A DNA stretch of 7,829 nt, taken from assembly GCA_002503705.1 (NCBI GenBank), contig DASH01000029.1, positions 1 through 7,829 on the forward strand. The letters run 5' to 3'. Origin of the DNA: Candidatus Woesearchaeota archaeon UBA153 (GTDB lineage Archaea > Nanobdellota > Nanobdellia > Woesearchaeales > UBA525). The position numbers and the translations under genes were made by a program. Below the pieces are notes generated by a model. The model did not search any database, was not told where the DNA came from, and saw only the letters and a program-made list of their open reading frames with translations. Positions 5,803 to 7,829 of this stretch are shown here, in pieces. Position 1 is the first letter of the stretch; the number at the start of each line of letters is the position of its first letter.

Positions 5803-6413
5803 GGTGCCACGTCCCGGACGTCATACGCGTTGAACGGGATGACGACGCGCCATTTGGCCTCGACGCGAGGATAGTTGTTGCGTTCCTTGCCGAACCGCGT
5901 CATGATGGAAAGTTTCTTCCGCGGCTCGGGCGCGTATCGTTTCGGCATGCGCCGCACGCGCAGATGCACTCTCGCAGCGTCGTACAAGGCGCCGACCTCG
6001 TTCCAGATACCGCGTCGCTTCGCCTCGCGGTACAGTTTCGGCCAGTCGTGGACGTGGTTGAACAACCGCAGCGTGGCGAGGATGGCTCTGAAACTCCGAG
6101 TTTCGATCGCGTCGAGGATGGCGTCCTCTTCCGTGTACGTGCCGTGCACTTGGTGGTCGTACCACTCGTTCAGCTTGAAGTGCGGGTTGTGCTTGTTCAG
6201 CACGTCGAACATGCCCTCGCGGCGCGGCAGCTGCTTGGTGAGCGTGACCTTGTAGAGGCGCGGTTGCTTCCCCCCGCCCTGCACGGTGACGTGTCCTTCT
6301 TTCTTCAGCTTGCAGAGCGTGTTCAGCGTCGACTGGCGGGCGAGGCCGAGGGCTGACGCCGCCGAATCCACGGTGTGCAGTCCCTCCAACCGTTGCAACG
6401 CGTCAGACGCCAT
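5799..6413 (-). CDS. Winged-helix AbiEi-like antitoxin/regulator
   Basis: 204 residues from ATG 6413. This start is preferred over the in-frame ATGs at 6428 and 6425 because a TATA box (TTTAAATAT, 6442-6434) is centred 25 nt upstream, giving a leaderless mRNA; the earlier ATGs lie too close to that box. Residues 12-56 form a winged helix: HTVDSAASALGLARQSTLNT as helix-turn-helix, KLKKEGHVTV as the third helix and wing, PRLYKVT as the closing strand. The rest (70-204) is helical then basic and strand-rich, ending WRVVIPFNAYDVRDVAP, and is not recognised in detail. Fused to nothing and overlapping the nucleotidyltransferase, it fits the antitoxin/repressor slot of an AbiE-like pair. A 12-bp direct repeat brackets its TATA box, suggesting autoregulation. 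Confidence 0.7.
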   Translation of the reverse strand: MASDALQRLEGLHTVDSAASALGLARQSTLNTLCKLKKEGHVTVQGGGKQPRLYKVTLTKQLPRREGMFDVLNKHNPHFKLNEWYDHQVHGTYTEEDAILDAIETRSFRAILATLRLFNHVHDWPKLYREAKRRGIWNEVGALYDAARVHLRVRRMPKRYAPEPRKKLSIMTRFGKERNNYPRVEAKWRVVIPFNAYDVRDVAP

Positions 6414-6414
6414 G

Positions 6415-6467
6415 TGAGTATCCATCATTATTGATATTTAAAGTTTGTGTTTTTTTGAGTATCCATC
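6415..6467 (-). promoter_or_regulatory. Promoter and candidate operator of the wHTH/nucleotidyltransferase operon
   Basis: TATA box TTTAAATAT (minus strand, 6442-6434) is centred 25 nt from ATG 6413. The 12-mer TGAGTATCCATC (plus strand) occurs perfectly at 6415-6426 and 6456-6467, 41 bp apart, on either side of the box. The inner copy overlaps the expected initiation region. A winged-helix dimer or tetramer bound to both would block TBP/TFB. Confidence 0.5.
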
Positions 6468-6661
6468 TGAAATTTCAAGACGCTTCCGTCATACATTTTA
6501 TATCAATCGTCATATTTTTTGTATCATTTTTCTTCTTTCTAGTTTTTCTCGTTTTCTACCTCTTTTTAGGTAAAAAACGTTTTTTATTTATATATTCCAC
6601 CCGATTTTAGGTATTATTTCTACCTACATACTGTGGCGTTTCTCGTTTCCTTTGTTCCCGT
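6468..6661. other. AT-rich intergenic region with inverted repeats
   Basis: Between the HEPN stop and the operator region (about 194 nt) no gene is seen. It is markedly AT-rich compared with its surroundings. It contains a 16-bp perfect palindrome TAAAAAACGTTTTTTA (6571-6586), an inverted repeat TACCT/AGGTA around CTTTTT (6557-6572), another TAGGTA/TACCTA around a 7-nt loop (6608-6626), and a TATA-like TATATAAATA on the minus strand (about 6586-6595). A 22-codon mini-ORF (6496-6428, minus) runs through the operator and ends in TAATG over the ATG at 6428; I do not regard it as a supported gene. The T-rich tracts are on the plus strand, so they do not form an obvious terminator for HEPN. Confidence 0.6.
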
Positions 6662-7144
6662 TCATCGTTTCGTCTTCGCCACCTTGCCGAGGTGCGCGAC
6701 GAAGAGCGTCGCCCGCTTCACTGAATCCGTCGCGGGCTCCTTGTTCGCTTGCGGGATCGTCGTGTACGTGAAGTTCCCGCGCTTCCACTTCTCCATCTTG
6801 AAGATGCCGAGGAGCTCTTCTGCGCGTATCGCAAGGGTCTGGTAGGTCTGGAGGAGTTTGACGTCGAGGACGCCGGTCGTGACGAACGTCCGCTCGAACG
6901 CTTCGTACGTCCGCTTGTGGATGTCGGGCGACGACGTCTTCACGCCTTCAGTGAGGAGGAGCGCTTTCGCCGCGTAGAAGATCGCGTAGTACGCGTGCGA
7001 GATCGTCCCGCTGTAGAACGTCGTCGCCGCGGGAATCTCCGCGTCCGTCTTCAGCTTCGCGTCCTCGCTCAAGCGCTGCAGCGCTCTCGCGGCGAGGAGT
7101 TCGTTCTCCGCCCGGTCCAGGTAGAGCTCAACCATGGAATCCAT
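6662..7144 (-). CDS. HEPN-domain protein, putative toxin of an MNT/HEPN pair
   Basis: 160 residues from ATG 7144, supported by AGGAGG (7159-7154) with a 9-nt spacer; ATG 7135 is a second option. The gene overlaps the end of the nucleotidyltransferase gene by 17 nt. The HEPN (PF05168-like) signature is the helix SHAYYAIFYAAKALLL (residues 49-64), preceded by an N-terminal helix with LDRAENELLAARAL (9-22) and followed by HKRTYEAFERTFV (76-88) and a helix LLQTYQTLAIRAEELLG (97-113). HEPN toxins are RNases kept in check by the partner nucleotidyltransferase. The R-x4-6-H-x-Y catalytic and modification motif of HepT-type toxins is not evident, so this may be a non-canonical or DNA/RNA-binding HEPN. 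The pair arrangement makes a TA role likely; the activity is unproven. Confidence 0.8.
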   Translation of the reverse strand: MDSMVELYLDRAENELLAARALQRLSEDAKLKTDAEIPAATTFYSGTISHAYYAIFYAAKALLLTEGVKTSSPDIHKRTYEAFERTFVTTGVLDVKLLQTYQTLAIRAEELLGIFKMEKWKRGNFTYTTIPQANKEPATDSVKRATLFVAHLGKVAKTKR

Positions 7145-7817
7145 GCGCAATCGCCTCCTGGATGATTCGTTGATACTCGCTGCCGCCTGTGACGACGAGG
7201 TGTTGCTTCGCCGCTTCCTTGCCATAGTTCTGTTTCGGGTCGAGGAGCATCGCAAGGAACTCTCTCCGTCGGAAGACGGCGAGGTGGATGGGTGGCACGT
7301 TGAGTTCGCACAGTTGCCGGAGCTCGGCGATAATCTTTTTCGGCTCCGCCGCGTCGTCGCAAAGAACGATGACGTCGAGGTCAGAGTCCTTCCGCTGCGT
7401 TCCCATGGCGTAGCTGCCCGCGACGAGCAGGATGAAGAACCCCGGGACCTTCGCCGCGAGCTTCTCCAGGTCGGCGAGGGGGAGGTCATTCCGTGACCAC
7501 GCCTTCGCTTCACTGACGATGCCTGCGTTCCGCGCCGCCTGCAGCGAATCGCGGAGACGGTACAGGGTCATCTTGCCTTTCCGTTCCTCCGTCAGGATGT
7601 TCTCTCTGACGAACTCCTTGAGTGAGTTCTCGACGTAGCTGTTCGACGTCTTCCTGAGCAGTCGCTTCACGTCGGTGAAGGTCAAGGCCTCCCCGGGCGC
7701 TTCGAGGAAGAGCGCGATGACCTCATGGTTCTTTCTGAGCACGTTTTCCCTTTTTTTAGGGGAGATACTCCCTTTTTTTAGGGAATGAACTTTTCCGACC
7801 TTTTTATGCTTTTGCAT
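7128..7817 (-). CDS. Winged-helix/MNT-type nucleotidyltransferase fusion, putative antitoxin
   Basis: 229 residues from ATG 7817 (a GTG directly before it at 7820 is an alternative). The order is: a basic N-terminus (about 1-30); a winged helix at about 31-88 (HEVIALFLEA, FTDVKRLLRKTSNSYVENSL, wing ILTEERKGKMTLYRLR); then a minimal nucleotidyltransferase at about 125-190 with VAGSYAMGT (132-140) and metal ligands Asp146/Asp148 in KDSDLDVIVL. The strand expected to carry the third acidic residue reads PIHLAVF (176-182), with no Asp or Glu. MNT antitoxins neutralise HEPN partners by nucleotide transfer, and the winged helix could repress the operon. The downstream HEPN gene overlaps by 17 nt. 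The promoter is outside the window; only 12 nt precede the start. Confidence 0.8.
   Translation of the reverse strand: MQKHKKVGKVHSLKKGSISPKKRENVLRKNHEVIALFLEAPGEALTFTDVKRLLRKTSNSYVENSLKEFVRENILTEERKGKMTLYRLRDSLQAARNAGIVSEAKAWSRNDLPLADLEKLAAKVPGFFILLVAGSYAMGTQRKDSDLDVIVLCDDAAEPKKIIAELRQLCELNVPPIHLAVFRRREFLAMLLDPKQNYGKEAAKQHLVVTGGSEYQRIIQEAIAHGFHG
7154..7159 (-). promoter_or_regulatory. Shine-Dalgarno AGGAGG of the HEPN gene
   Basis: AGGAGG on the minus strand, 9 nt before ATG 7144, embedded in the last codons of the nucleotidyltransferase gene. It decides the HEPN start and shows that internal genes of operons here use Shine-Dalgarno initiation. Confidence 0.7.
7748..7783. repeat. Duplicated 14-mer with palindromic arms in the 5' end of the nucleotidyltransferase gene
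   Basis: CCCTTTTTTTAGGG (plus strand) is present exactly at 7748-7761 and 7770-7783, 22 bp apart. Each copy has CCCT/AGGG inverted arms around a T-tract. On the coding strand the two copies are read in different frames (SLKKG and SPKKR), so the identity is not explained by repeated protein sequence. Confidence 0.8.
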
Positions 7818-7829
7818 CACGGGCTCTGA

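Noticed and set aside
6428..6496. 22-codon mini-ORF (MYDGSVLKFQMDTQKNTNFK...) ending TAATG at ATG 6428
   Set aside because: A leader peptide is possible, but it overlaps the TATA box and direct repeat of the operon, so it would need a separate upstream transcript. Its only notable residues come from the repeat itself.
7145..7513. Upstream open extension of the HEPN frame
   Set aside because: Ser/Arg-rich shadow of the nucleotidyltransferase gene; the HEPN start is set by AGGAGG before ATG 7144.

Overview
The window most likely comes from an archaeon, probably a DPANN-type lineage with a fairly GC-rich genome; the lineage is my inference. The archaeal evidence is: TATA boxes centred 25-27 nt upstream of start codons (leaderless mRNAs), a few Shine-Dalgarno starts mixed in, HEPN/nucleotidyltransferase pairs, and a Sec-exported surface protein dense in N-glycosylation sequons. 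Every gene I can support lies on the minus strand; the long plus-strand reading frames are shadows.

Layout in the direction of transcription (high to low coordinates). (1) 7817-6662: a winged-helix plus minimal nucleotidyltransferase fusion followed by an overlapping HEPN-domain gene, a toxin-antitoxin (TA) type pair. (2) 6661-6414: an AT-rich spacer with several inverted repeats, a TATA box and a 12-bp direct repeat bracketing that box. (3) 6413-5002: a winged-helix protein overlapped ATGA-style by an AbiEii-like nucleotidyltransferase with a very basic tail, resembling a type IV TA pair. (4) 4906-1889: a roughly 1000-residue secreted protein built from repeated tail-fibre-like modules, driven from a tandemly duplicated promoter element, followed in the same frame after two stop codons by an 82-codon surface-protein-like remnant (1840-1592). 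(5) 1545-1138: a Doc/Fic-family toxin whose 3' end is overlapped in another frame by a 35-codon ORF (1175-1068). (6) A hairpin terminator, then a DUF4258-like/DUF2283 pair (955-210) joined by ATGA. (7) A strong TATA box and a short leaderless ORF (92-6) whose first residues look like a BRO-N antirepressor.

The window therefore reads as a defence/TA island: four different toxin-like modules in under 8 kb around one large adhesin-like surface protein. Two observations go beyond family recognition. The first is a 14-mer that occurs twice at the 5' end of the nucleotidyltransferase gene but is read in two different frames, which points to a DNA- or RNA-level function. The second is the small ORF overlapping doc, which could be a missing antitoxin. 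No tRNA, rRNA, CRISPR array or insertion sequence was seen.
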